Source: Paraglomus occultum (taxonomy: Eukaryota; Glomeromycota; Glomeromycetes; Paraglomerales; Paraglomeraceae). From it: 26,467 bases of DNA. The notes beneath the pieces are model-generated. The model was not told the DNA's origin and searched no databases. It saw only the letters and a list, made by a program, of their open reading frames with translations. Both the position numbers and the translations under genes were made by a program. Shown here piece by piece: positions 1 to 11,641 of the stretch (position 1 is the first letter of the stretch; every line of letters begins with the position of its first letter). The stretch spans positions 1 to 26,467 of the forward strand of contig CAJVPJ010000389.1 of NCBI GenBank assembly GCA_910592205.1, written 5' to 3'.

Positions 1-439
1 AAATGCACCACACGGGACTACATCGGAGTATTCCACATGTGGAGCAGAAGCCATATCGAGAATAATACTGGTAAAAGCGTTTATCAGCAACCATGTAATA
101 GTTATCTTCAAGCTTGGTAAACCCCTTTATGAGTCTGTTGCGACGAGTAAGCCATACGGAGTATCGTCGAAAGTTATTGTCATTGTTATCGTATTTGTGT
201 GTTGGAAGTGAGTATATTCTAGCAAACTCACTCACAAGTGTTGCTGTGCATTCTTCATTACTTCCAAGTAATACCATCGTCTCATTATTGCGAATAGCGC
301 AGTAGACGTTGTCAATTTGAGTTGGCTTTATTTTGGCAATTCGCGAGCAAGGAATCCACTCAAGTTTGATGCGATAACGTTCATTTGATGAGGCCTGAAT
401 CAAGTTATCAATTGCTGGATTATTAGCAACTAACGACAT
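1..439 (-). CDS. Partial gene, N-terminal part of a kinase-associated AMF-type protein
   Basis: On the minus strand an ATG at 439 opens 146 codons without a stop, and the frame runs off the left edge, so the 3' end is missing. The composition looks coding: NERYRIKLEWIPCSRIAKIK near residue 20, then YCAIRNNETMVLLGS, and a cysteine cluster at the end (GFCSTCGILRCSPVWC), which resembles a small zinc-binding knuckle. From memory of the family, Glomeromycotina kinase-like proteins carry a 'EWIP.. I' segment and a short Cys-rich segment like this upstream of, or in place of, a protein kinase domain; this is recall, not a search. The opening 'LEWIPCSRIAKIK' looks like the start of such a kinase N-lobe, but no glycine loop or VAxK lysine follows. 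An A/T-rich tract lies just upstream of the ATG. No intron is needed within the visible part. Function unknown; a signalling or ligand-binding role is possible. Confidence 0.7.
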   Translation of the reverse strand, partial: MSLVANNPAIDNLIQASSNERYRIKLEWIPCSRIAKIKPTQIDNVYCAIRNNETMVLLGSNEECTATLVSEFARIYSLPTHKYDNNDNNFRRYSVWLTRRNRLIKGFTKLEDNYYMVADKRFYQYYSRYGFCSTCGILRCSPVWCI

Positions 440-2865
440 GGTTTTGAATTGAAAAGAAAATTTTTTTCCCGGAGAAAAAACTCCCTCTACTTATTGTGTT
501 ACATTGCACATTGACGTTACGCATGACAATCTTCACTATCTATTTTATTTATGAACTAGAAGTGATATAGTATCCAAGAAGACGGGTACTGCTTGGTTAC
601 AATAGTCTGTATGTTTGACGTTAATATTTGTGCCTATTATGATGGAATTGTATTTTCGGATTAATGTGTTGTCGTTTTGACAAGTTAACTGTCGTAATAA
701 ACGCATGGTTTATAAATGGGCTTTAAATCATTGACTAAGCAAAAAAATATGCGAGACTTGGATAATTTAATTGTATTAATAAGTAATTGCAGTTACTATT
801 ACCCATACGCTTACATGTACTCTAATTGTCGATAAGTCGAGACCATTCTGTATTTGTTAGTTATTAGTACTTTTTGGAGAAAGTAATTACTTAACTAATA
901 AAAAATTGCGTCTCGCAGTTAAAAAAGATAGTGAACGGTAATCACACGAAAAGCTTACTTTAATTTAAGCATTGCGTAATATGTTTCAATCAACACTTTG
1001 GTTGAAATACAATATAATGTTGTAAGTTAATTACGGTTACAAACTATTTTGCACAATCGAGTAATGACACATATGTTGCTTTACTTTACATCACGTCAGT
1101 TTGTTAAATTGATACTATGTATGCAGCGTCATACGATTTCCAATGCAATGCCAAGATTCGAATTCCAAAAATGAGCGTATGTGAGAAAAACTTGTGAAAA
1201 CGGCTTTATGATGATCGCTAATTATTTATGGATGTATTGCATCGTCATTAATTGACCTATAACGATAATTGGAGTTTGGAGAATCACATGCGTTTGGAAT
1301 GGCATTCTTTTCGACGCAACTCATGTAGAAAATACTTAGTAGCTTAACATTGTACTCGACGCAGTTCGTAAGAATACCAAATTCAATCTCCACTCACATT
1401 CAATTTAGTGCTGATATTATATTCTTGTTCTATTACAGTAACGTTCTTCCGTTTTACTATGCAAACATAAACAATGTCTACATCACATTATCTAAAAAGT
1501 TGCATCCTATTAATGCTGACGCAGTATTTTGTGAAACTACGAGCAGATGATTCCCATGTGAAGGGTCAAATCAGCCATTTTGTATAGAGTAAGTGGTTTC
1601 CATCAACTTTCTTTCTTTGTCGAGACAACAACTGCGAGAGACAATGATTGGTCTTGGAATTGGACTTTTTTAATCGAAACCCTATTTTCGTAATACAATT
1701 AGTAGTGATCTTATTCTTGCTTTAATTATACTCGGATTTCAATTAATGCTACACTAAATTGTGATAGTCTCCGTAGAATACAACGCAAATAGTAATAACC
1801 AACAATTGTGCCTGCATGATTAATTCTATGCATGAGAGCACTATTGAAATGCTCATGGACAATATGTTCACTCAGTGGTACAAAAGGACAAAAAACGACG
1901 GTCAGAACAGCCAGCTCTATACCCCTTATGAAGCAAAAGTTTTACTAAACTAAAGAATATTTCTTCTAATCATTAGCTTACGTTTTATATTTCATTCCAC
2001 AAACTAATTAACAAGTTTACCAAAACTTGAACCATTCCACGACAGTTTATTTCCCAGCGGCTTATTTTTCAGCGCTTATATTCAACAATTGTTTCGAAGC
2101 TATTTTTTGCCCGCAGTCAGACTAAGTAGAATAAATCTGGTAGCACGTCTAGGCGTTTTAACAAATTAATATTTTACAGAAAAATTATAGTTGTGACGAC
2201 AAATAAATTTAAAGTATTTTACAAATTATGACTATCTCTGATAAATAATTAATATCAAAGAAAAGCCAGAAAAACAAACTGTTGAAAAATAATTATTGTA
2301 TGGTGAGGGACACATATACGCATCAAATTGTTTCAATTTTCAAGGGGAAATCATTACTGAAAATGTCAATAATCAACAATGGTAATTTTATTAATTTTTA
2401 TTCAAAAATCGTTTCAGGGCCTACCCATTATTACAATTTAATATTAAAGACGAAATTTTTCGTTCTAAGAGTAACTTTATCCAATGGTAATGTAACACAA
2501 GATTTCCTTTTTTGTTAAAGCCTTAAAAAATGTACCAAATTTAAGATAAATTTTACCAGAAAAGGCTTTTTCAAATTTCCGCTCACTATATAAATTAACC
2601 AAACTTTGAACAGTTATATGTCAAACCACATGTAACATTTGTCAATTTTCTAAACGCAGTTTGTTAACGTTTATCAAGAAGAACAAAATGGCGTTCTTAA
2701 ATTTTGAATTATTAATACAGTAATGCTTGTATTACTGTTGGAAATGCATCAATTTTTGTTTGATGCATATATGTGTCCCCCACCATACATAAACCAAAAC
2801 CATAAACGTAAATATTGGCATAAAACAATTCGAGTTTTATTGAAACTAATTACGTTTTTTGCATA
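440..2865. other. AT-rich intergenic DNA, no supported gene
   Basis: Open frames here are short and of low-complexity AT composition, with no recognisable domain or plausible splice chain. The only structure I can support is one copy of a dispersed repeat at 2337-2396, listed separately. Confidence 0.6.
2337..2396 (+). repeat. Dispersed repeat, copy 1
   Basis: This stretch of about 60 bp matches 26069-26127 in the same orientation with only scattered mismatches and 1-nt indels. The shared core reads TTACTGAAAATGTCAAT, followed by ATCAACAAT and an AT-rich tail. A weaker match (a TATGGTG-like motif) lies a few tens of bases upstream of both copies. The two copies are about 24 kb apart in unrelated surroundings, so this is probably the remnant of a mobile element. 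No coding capacity or termini are visible. Confidence 0.7.
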
Positions 2866-3401
2866 CAGTCAATTGCCGTTAATTCGACTCCCGAATAATT
2901 CGACTTTCCAATATTCGACCGCCTGGAGCAATTACCCGATTTTGTCATATAAAATTTTTTCCGTTGATTCGACCGTTACATATGAATTTCTGATAATTTG
3001 TAATTTAATCGCCCAAAAAATTTTCTATTAAGCCAGCATGTATAAATAGTATTATAATTACGTCCGTTAATACGATCGTTAGAAAATTGCATCTTATATG
3101 AATGCTTGTTGCAATGGACTTCTCGATCGAGAAAAAAGCCTTACACACATTACACCATCTATCTTTACTTAGACAAACGTCTATTGAACTTTTTTTTACG
3201 ATAAGCTTGTAACCACGGTTTTACTCTGTTGGGTTAATTGCAAATTTGACCGAAAATAAAGTTGATAATTACTAAAGACTAATTTATAACGTGTAAAATT
3301 TATTACGATAAATAAAATTCTGTATCACATTAAAATGTGTTGATTGGATAAACGTTAATTCGACCGATGACCCCCGGAACGGAGGGCGGTCGAATTAACT
3401 G
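2866..3401. mobile_element. Non-autonomous pogo/Tigger-like DNA transposon (MITE-like)
   Basis: The left end reads CAGTCAATTGCC then GTTAATTCGAC. The right end read on the other strand is CAGTTAATTCGACCGCC. Both ends are followed outwards by TA (2864-2865 and 3402-3403), as expected for a TA target-site duplication. The motif AATTCGAC or a close variant recurs several times near each end (around 2878, 2896, 2913, 3358 and 3391), like subterminal transposase-binding sites. CAGT-type termini with TA duplication are typical of pogo/Tigger elements of the Tc1/mariner superfamily. The interior (536 bp) has no transposase frame, so the element is non-autonomous. The left inverted repeat seems to carry about 10 extra bases relative to the right. 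Confidence 0.6.
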
Positions 3402-3403
3402 TA

Positions 3404-4012
3404 TATGAAACCAAGTCAACATAATTACACCCAGTTTATTTTAGAATTGTGGGACTTGAGATTGGAGATACAGACATAACAATGTTTGAAAACACATACA
3501 AACAAACTTTTAGTTTTGATCAGATTGTGTAACTTGGATGTTACTGGATAATTTTATTCAAATTTCGAAAATTAATTTTTTTCTGTAAACATTGCTAACA
3601 ATTAGTTTGAATACAGTGGAGTAAGAGTTTATATAAAACATTAGAATCGGACTGCGCTGCTTACCGATTTTTTTTACTCTTAAATTTAATGAAGGATTAG
3701 CTAAACAAGTCTAAATAATATTGGTAAAATATTTGTTACTCTTATTTCTGAACTTATTATTTATCAATAGCATAATTTATAATATTAATGTAAACAAATA
3801 GCTGCAACATGACAAGGTTTGTATTATGCAATTTATTTTAAGCAATATAATTTTATTACTATGTAAAATGTAACAATGTTTAATGATAGATAAACACAAT
3901 AAAGTGGTGTCTGTTTGTTTAATAAATTTTTGTAATTTGTAATATAATAGTAATCAGAAATTTTTTTACATGAATATATACGTACAATATTGGTATTTTT
4001 TTCTGTAAGCAT
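3404..4012. other. AT-rich 3' flank of the first GPCR-like gene
   Basis: No gene is seen. The last part, about 3950-4005, resembles the corresponding flank of the second paralogue at about 6945-7010: both have a run of T, then ACATG, then a TACAATATTGG-like segment and another T run. This suggests that the duplication extended past the stop codon. Confidence 0.5.
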
Positions 4013-5186
4013 TTACCAATCTAATTGTCTATCACTTAATCTCCTTTTTGGTTTAAAAATTTTTAGCTTCTCAATGGTCCATTTTCTTACATCATCCGCA
4101 GTTCCAAAAATTAAAAACAGTATAACTCCGAGGGATACTAAAACTATGTCAGACCCACCAGGATGCGAGTCTAACGGTTTACCAGCCATAACAAAGACAA
4201 TAGTCTCAATCGAAGCACTAATGTTCGTAATGAGGTAAATAACTGTGAAGAATACCATTCGAATAGCAGCAGTTCGTGTAATGTTATATGACTTATTTGA
4301 ACTGGATGTAACATGGGAATTGTGTGACCGTCGCGGAAAAGAAGATTCACTATCTTCAGTCACGGTTTTAGCGGCATTTTTAGATTCTATCATTGGCGCG
4401 TGGCCTTGGGTATTGGCACTGCTTGTTTTAAATCGATCCAGATAACGGGTTACTATTATTGTGGTGTGTGCTGAGAAGTAAGTGCCTGGAATAGATACGA
4501 GAAGGTTGATGCCGTTGTAACCCAACAGGCGAACCCAGATCGGACTAACTATATCACTAGTGACGGACGTAAACAATATTCAAATAATATATGCAAGCGA
4601 TTTAGATATGCTATATTTTTTTCTCGTTAATGTCAATAATGCAAATGACAAAAGTCTTATATACACTCACCATTTAAAATCCCTAACGCCTATAGCGTTT
4701 GTCTTTATAGCCACAAGTGTTATTATTACAGTCCCTATAATTGGATATGCAATCATAAGACCATTATAATACGATATCAAACTCGAGTTGGTAATCTCAG
4801 AATGTTCACGAAGAACGAGAAGACGGTAAACTTGAATTATAAAGTTAAAGGCGCAAATTCCTGTAAGCAATGTTGCAAATTGTACCTATCAATTATTAAA
4901 GTAGTTAGTATAACTGCAGAAATTTTCATGCAAATTGAGTCAATTTTTTTCTTCAAAGACTCACTCCTATAGCCTGGAAATAACACAATGCCGGCGGTGC
5001 CGTGTGCCAATCAAAGTGATATACAAATCCCAGCAATGTTAGCACATTTAGGGCTATAGAACTCAGCGTAAAGTAAAACATCATCGGATTTGGTTTTGCT
5101 TTGTAGAATATTATCGCCATGTATATGGCTAATAGCAGGGATACAAAATCAATTGATACTAATAGGTTAATTATTAGGCTCGCCAT
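4013..5186 (-). CDS. Seven-transmembrane GPCR-like protein, paralogue 1 (three exons)
   Basis: Exons are 5186-4965, 4885-4671 and 4556-4013. Introns of 79 and 114 nt start GTGAGT and end TAG (phases 0 and 2). The joined product is 326 aa. Hydrophobic segments lie at about residues 6-28, 35-55, 66-95, 112-132 and 152-180, then a polar loop at about 185-240, then 243-268 and 280-300. That gives seven helices with a long third cytoplasmic loop. Cys68, just before helix 3 (ALCYFQA), and Cys146, whose codon spans the second intron after helix 4, are in the right places for the usual GPCR disulfide. The tail FGTADDVRKW after helix 7 recalls the end of fungal STE3-like receptors, but I cannot fix the subfamily. 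A plasma-membrane sensor is inferred. Start chosen because the first helix begins directly after this ATG and the paralogue matches it. Confidence 0.85.
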
Positions 5187-7024
5187 TCTAATTGAAGAAG
5201 AATATGAAATAGAGTCGACGGTTAGACATTGAACGAGAGATAGTTCTATTTATTGCGTAAATTAGTATAGAACGCTTTTATTAGGATGCGCCATAGAGTC
5301 ATATGTCATGCACGCACACTAGCGTTACTAATTTGGGTCAATAGCGAAAGCCTGCTTGTTTCAGAAGAGTCATCGGGGTGGGAGTTAAAACAGAGATAGT
5401 GTGGCGTGATTACGATTTCAAGAATAACACCCGAAACGGTTTCTATTCTATTAAGAACTCGTATCCTTCCAAAATCGATATTTTATTTTAGGATGTACGA
5501 TGTGGAGACGTAAACCGGGGTCTTTGCATATTCGACTAGTGGATGCACATTCCATGCAGCTTAGTCTCCTTAAATCGTCGTATGAGTATTACACCTCCCC
5601 TATGTTTCGGAAATCGTTACAATCGAAGCAGATCATTTAGCACGCCACGCAAAGCTTGGTAAAATCAAAGCCAATCACATTTTGCGGGGGTGAACCAAAT
5701 ATTATGATTGTCATGTGCGTGATGTGTTACAATACAAGTTCGCTCTATTCTATGCCAACAAAAATAATTATTAATGTATCTAAATATGTTAAGCATAAAA
5801 ATAGTTAAAACAGTGAATGGCGAGAGTGTACTTTAATTTAAAAGTAATATATCCAAATTGAATAAATTAAAACGTTTTAGAAGCGTTAAGAAATAAAAAT
5901 GCGGTAAAAGATCAAAGCTTAAAGATGTTATCTATACTTGACTAGGGTAGACTTGTTAATGTTGCTTAAAACTTGTTTGGACTGAGACTTGACTTGATTA
6001 CACACTCAATAAAAGTTTAATAGAACAGACAGATGGCGCTTGTTGGTGCATTGCATTAAATCAATTATAAAGTTGTAAAGTAACAGAGAAAAATTAAATT
6101 ATAGCATTCAGAGACTATAGAGACTATGTACTTTTTGCTCTTGAATAATCAAACATTTAACAATACAAGATGTTTGATCTAATAATCTAATACTATAATT
6201 TGCGCTCTTATAATCTGGTGCATATAATTAAAAAACTCATAATAATTAAAGAATATATAGCACGCATGGATAGTATTTTTGGTTTCTTTGCCATTACGTT
6301 TAATATAGAGTTAAGACATACTTTGATAGGTTCTCCACGGAACGGAACTTTCCCTCCCGCGAGATATTTTTCAATGACTGCAAGTTACGCAAGTGTTACC
6401 TTAACTTGATCGGCTATGTGATCAAACGGAGAGCCCGGGTGTTCAAATACGTGGTAACACAATGCAGTTAACAACACTAATTTCCGGTAGAACCAATAAA
6501 CAGCATTGACGCAATTTTTCAATAACGTTTAAGTGGAAGTTTAATTGAATATCTTAACAATTTTGTTCGCTCAATAATTTTGAGCTTGTATTAAAAAAAA
6601 ACTATTCTCAACTCTTATGATGAACGCTATCGTTTCGCTTAGTAGCATAAACCAATTACTTTTACAAAATTAAACGCAAAACTAAATTACTTATCTGTAT
6701 TTTTTGTCAATATACCCTGATGGTTAATTTAAGAAAAAAATATATTCTACAAACCCAGTATTGATTTGTTATTTTGACAATATCGCCGATAAGTAGCGTA
6801 GCAAACACTTTTAGTGTACATTGTCAATCACGCATATATGTATTTTTTTAGCAAGATTACTCTAGCCTCCATTGAGCGCATCTAGATTGTTACAAGTTTA
6901 AACAAACTATGTTGAAATCGTATTTATTATAATATAACAATAATTCTAACAATTTTTTTTTACATGTAAATGTTTTAGTTACAATAAATATTGGTTATTT
7001 TTTTGCTATTTTTATCTGTACATT
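5187..7024. other. Intergenic DNA between the two GPCR-like genes
   Basis: No convincing coding region is seen; frames are short and AT-rich. The stretch should contain the promoter of the first paralogue (minus strand, right of 5186), but no clear core element stands out. A T-run and flank similar to the 3' flank of the other copy occurs at about 6945-7010. Confidence 0.55.
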
Positions 7025-8186
7025 TTATGTGCTTGAAACATTTCTCCTCCCATCAAGATTTGTTCTCCGTCCAAATCTGAAAAACGTTTTTAACTTTTCA
7101 AAACTCCATTTTCTGACATCACTCGCAGTTCCAAATATTAAAAACAGTGCAATTCCGAGGGATACTAAAGTTATGTCAGATCCACCAGGATGTGGATCTA
7201 AAGCTTTTTTTTCCATTACAAAGATAATAGTCTCTGCAGATGCAAGAAAATTTGAAATAAGATAAGCACTTGTAAAGAAAACCATTCGAATAGCTGCAGA
7301 TCGTGTAACGTTGTATGCTTTATTCGTACTCGAATTGAGAACCGGTGCTATGAAGTTGGGCTTTTCCTGTATGACAGGAGTTTCACCGTCAACATTCCTA
7401 GATTCTATCATGGGTGTACGGCTTTGAATAGAAGATGTTTTTGTTTTGAATTGATCCAAATGACGTAGTACTGCCCAAGTTGCGCGAGCGGAGAAATATG
7501 TGCCTGGTATAGATATGAAGAGGTTGATTCCATTGTAACCAAATAGACGAGCCCAGATTGGTCCAACTATGTCACTGATTGAGGAAAAAAATGAAATTAG
7601 TTTGGCCAAACTGAATACTTTACACTTTGACTATATTTAAATCCATTGACTTTTGTAATTTACATTGATCGCTTACCATTTAAAGTCTCTCACTCCCACA
7701 GCATTTGTCTTGATAGCTACGAAAGTTATTAATATAGTGCCGATAATTGGATAGGCAATCATTGATCCGTAGTAATAAGAAATCAATCGGGAATCTGCTA
7801 TTTCGGATTGTTTACGAAGGACAAGAAGACGGTATACTTGGATTATGAAATTAAATGCACAGATTCCTGTTACAAAGGCTCCGAATTGTGCCTGATAATA
7901 TATTCTAATAATCAGTATGGATTCACTTGCGTATGGATTAAATTATTCTGTTCAAAATACTCACCGCTATTGCCTGAAAATAACACAATGCTAACGGTGC
8001 TTTGTGCCAATCAAAGTCGTATAAAAACCCAAGGAGCGCCAGCGCGTTTAGAAAAATGATGCCCAATGTAAAATAAAACATCATTGGATTTCGTTTTGCT
8101 CTGTAAAATACTATTGCCATGTATATGGATAATACTATAGATATAATATCGATAAGACACAACAACTTAATCGACGAATTGCTCAT
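7025..8186 (-). CDS. Seven-transmembrane GPCR-like protein, paralogue 2 (three exons)
   Basis: Exons are 8186-7965, 7891-7677 and 7574-7025, with introns of 73 nt (GTGAGT...CAG, phase 0) and 102 nt (GTAAGC...CAG, phase 2). Exons 1 and 2 are exactly as long as in the neighbouring copy (222 and 215 nt), which strongly supports both models. The product is 328 aa with the same seven hydrophobic segments, Cys68 and Cys146, and shared signatures such as NPMMFYFTL, GICAFNF, YNGINL, SIPGTYFSA, HPGGSD and FGTASDVRKW. Divergence is greatest in the third cytoplasmic loop (about residues 185-240) and the C-terminal tail. The signature DFKC followed by DIV.PIW at the second junction is conserved. Probable membrane receptor that arose by tandem duplication; ligand and G-protein coupling are unknown. 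Confidence 0.86.
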
Positions 8187-11100
8187 TTTGCTAATGTGGA
8201 CAATTCGGAGAGGCGTTAGTTGGATAGATAAAAGTATGGTTGTTGTATGAAAGAATGTGTGATTATCACTTCATGGAAAAAAAGCAAATTTATTGTAACT
8301 GCAACCCGAATGAGAGGAATGGCCCTATTTATTAACGCTTTGGAGTAGATAGTTACTGGATCATGTGCGCTAAGATAAATCAAAAAGTAACAATGATTTT
8401 ATCTTATTTCTATTAACTGTATCAATCAGCATGGCTTACCATAGTTAGTTTCTTACCATTTATGTCGCCCACCATTATGCTTTAAAGCTGATTCGTTATC
8501 AGCGTGAGTCTGCCGTTTCCATATGGAGTAAGTCTAAATTGATATGGCGGTTTAATGGTGCAACTATTTGGCGATTGGGTATTCGCTTTGGAAGACTAAA
8601 CTAAATATTTACATTTTTATAATAACTACATCGACAGTACACAGCAGAGAGAGGGGTGAGCGAATTAATTAAAACGTACAGTGAGCGGCAAATTATGTAT
8701 GAGTTTTATAGTGCATATAACATTGTATAAAGAAAAACTACAAATATAAGATTTACAAAGAGATGAGCTAGATTTATTATATCTATCCGGATTCACATGC
8801 TATGTTTGTACATTGAATAACGCAATTATTGCATCATGAACATGGTAATTGTGCTTCAGAAGCAATTAGTTGAAAAAGTTTGATTCTTTTTACATAAGCA
8901 TATGGTCTTTAATTTGTACGAAGCTAAACCATTATAGTTGAAACGGACCGTCATTGCCGTAAAATTATTCTCTGTGCATTATCCTAATGCCTATCCTATG
9001 CTGTACAATATTTGTTCTAATAATGGCGTTCATACTCCTTTCAATCTAGGCCCCTCTATGGTCACACAAATGTACGGAGGTCATTTGGATCGATCACCGC
9101 AGAAGATCGCAAGAAAATAATAGGTGGTAAGGAGCAAGGATCATAGCGTGAGAAATGCGGGGTGAATGCGCAATATGAAGGAAAAAAATATGCAAGTTTC
9201 AAATGACGAGCAATAATTAAGAACGAATGGATATATTTATTAATAGTGGGAACCGAAAAGTTTGTATCGAGGTCTGCAGGCGAATAGACTATCCTTCATA
9301 ATAATAACTGTCACTCTTCACCCTTGATTATTAATGCAATGCTTGATGCTCAAATACAAACTAAAAGTAACCTCGCTCCACTATTTTTGCCTCTTGCTAA
9401 TTTACTAATCCGTCTGCCTCTTTCATCATGAAAAATATAATACCAATTTCGACATAAACCGTTGTTCAGCTACAATGTGGACTACCACCACATCATTTCT
9501 ATAACTGATTATGACGATGTATTTCCTCAATATTTACACAAAGCTTACCTTAAAAGTTTATAATACAATAGACTCTCATAGTACCAAATAAGTCACTGAC
9601 CGATATACTATTAATAAAGGCCGGATATACTAATTACTTTGTAAAAGCAAGATCAAATTGATTATATTAGATTTGGTGTTTATAAGAAATAATGTTATGT
9701 AAGGCATGGCATAATGGACAAGACGTTATTATGTATTCGTCTAACAGACAACCATACGATATTTTCTCTAATCTATTTGTTTAAACAAATTATTGACGGT
9801 TTATTATAATAACCGACAAACTAATAACGATTAATTTTTCCAGGGAAGCCGATTAAATTCGATCTATTTACGTAGATAGCTTAAACCTCGTGAGGGATAA
9901 ATGCGCTGCAATAAAATGATTTTGATACTTATATTCAATTATTGTAAGAGTTGTAGCACAACTGACCATCATAGGCAAGTAGATTAGTCAAAGCACAAAT
10001 AAAAAAGCAAAAAGATTTAGTTATGAGCGACTTATATGGGTTTACGAACAATTTTGCGATCAACGAGATCAATGCATCGTAATATAACGTATATTGCACT
10101 AGGTTTCATGATAACAATCGCAACATATAGTAAATAAGCTGCCGATAAACTTTAAAAAAATTGTGTAACTTAAGAAGATGGTGCGCAAACATATCCATAT
10201 AGTTACGTATAGTTGATTTGCATATATAGTATAGCAAATCAATATCGATATTGTGAGATTTTATTTCTAAGTTACACATACGTATTATAGTTAGATAGTT
10301 GGAAACTGCATACAGAGAGGAACATTGTTTGGACCTCCATTTAGCAAAAGTGTTTGGTAATTCGTTTTACGATAGAGGAGGGAGAAAATGTCATATCTGA
10401 CACTGACACAATTGCCTAAATTAATAGTTGAGCCACTCTGCATGCGAGCTTGTGTTTTATAGCAGTTGTATTACATTGAAAATACGTTTTCATACTTTTT
10501 TTGCTGTTCGGCTGCAAATTTTATGGTAAATAAAACATTTTTCGCGTTCTTGTCGGTGATATCAATACGTTGAATCACCATTGAAACAATCATACATAAA
10601 GATCCAGTGAACGACAATTATCTATTTTGTAAATGTTTTGTCTCGGTATAATCAAATGATTGCTCGTTCTATGTGGTACAGTAACTACATTATCTACCTC
10701 TCTCTTTTTTTAATTTAAAAAAATTTTTTAATACAGTTTAATCATTTACCCATCATACAATTAAATGGCAAATCGATTTTAATATTAAGTTGAATAGAAA
10801 ATATTGATTATTTGCGCATCAGTAATTATTATCAACTAACGCTGAAATCTGTCATCTGTAAACATAATTAATCATAATAGTAATCGAACTCTACTTTCGT
10901 CATTATATAGAATAGAAATGACATACTGCTTTCCATTGACAAGTACCGTACGTAATCATTTAATGCATGTTTTAATAAAAATTTTCCGTAATATTCGTCT
11001 ATCTCTTCATACTGGTTGCTACAAACAAATACAGTTATTTGCTTGTTAGTTCTATTAGGGATATCAATACTATAACAATTTTGTTTTAAAACAAATTTTT

Positions 11101-11525
11101 AGCTTTTAATAGGCTTATTTTATTACATTATAATTAACCCCACTCCCTGAACTGTTATTATATGTTTCAAAAAAAACCAACGTATAAACATATCGGTGCA
11201 ATAACAGGACCCAATAACAATGCACTCTCGGTAAACTGTTATCATATTACTACATCGATAATTGCTAATTACTTTTCAATTATAATACAAATGTATAAAC
11301 TACTACGCTATTAATTCTCAAACATCTCCCCAACCCAATGCGTGCTTTTGGGACCATGGTTATCAATCCTCATTCAAACAAGAACACGACAATCTTCAAA
11401 GTCAATACGTTAACAGCACCGGCTCCCAATTCAAACAAAAAATTATCGTATAACCATCAGTCACACCGCCAATGCTTACAGATGTTGCATGTCGATTTGG
11501 ACTTTATGTCTATAAACATATGTCA
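8187..11525. other. AT-rich intergenic DNA, no supported gene
   Basis: No frame here has recognisable coding character, and no splice chain could be built. The region includes a weakly structured stretch at about 9565-9860 with recurring CCGATATACTA/CCGGATATACTAATTA motifs and a near-palindrome around 9796-9814, possibly an old DNA-transposon remnant; termini could not be fixed. Confidence 0.5.
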
Positions 11526-11641
11526 CCGAATAAACTTATGTCAGATAGACATTTATGTCCATTCCAAACGGACATATGTTAGTTTGGAATTATGTTTATT
11601 CGGAATGGACATAAATTCACATCTGACATATGTTTATTCGG
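11526..11641. repeat. Inverted repeat with 40-bp arms and internal 19-bp direct repeat
   Basis: The arms 11526-11565 and 11602-11641 are inverted copies matching at 35 of 40 positions, separated by a 36-bp loop. They include CCGAATAAAC at the outer end and TTTATGTCCATTCC at the inner end, both perfect. In addition a 19-bp sequence (TATGTTTATTCGGAATGGA) occurs as a perfect direct repeat at 11591-11609 and 11629-11647. Plus-strand RNA or single-stranded DNA would form a strong hairpin. It is probably a foldback element or the fused ends of a DNA transposon. The open frame that crosses it (11338-11664) looks like an artefact of the repeats. Confidence 0.8.

Noticed and set aside
1138-1175. ATTCGAATTCC resembling a tRNA T-arm B box
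   Set aside because: No T stem, anticodon arm or A box can be drawn on either strand.
2723-3031. Plus-strand frame of 102 codons
   Set aside because: It runs across the left end of the pogo-like element at 2866, including its TA target site, with AT-rich low-complexity residues.
8938-9120. Plus-strand frame of 60 codons
   Set aside because: It has only a non-ATG start, no plausible splice sites and no recognisable motif; treated as chance.
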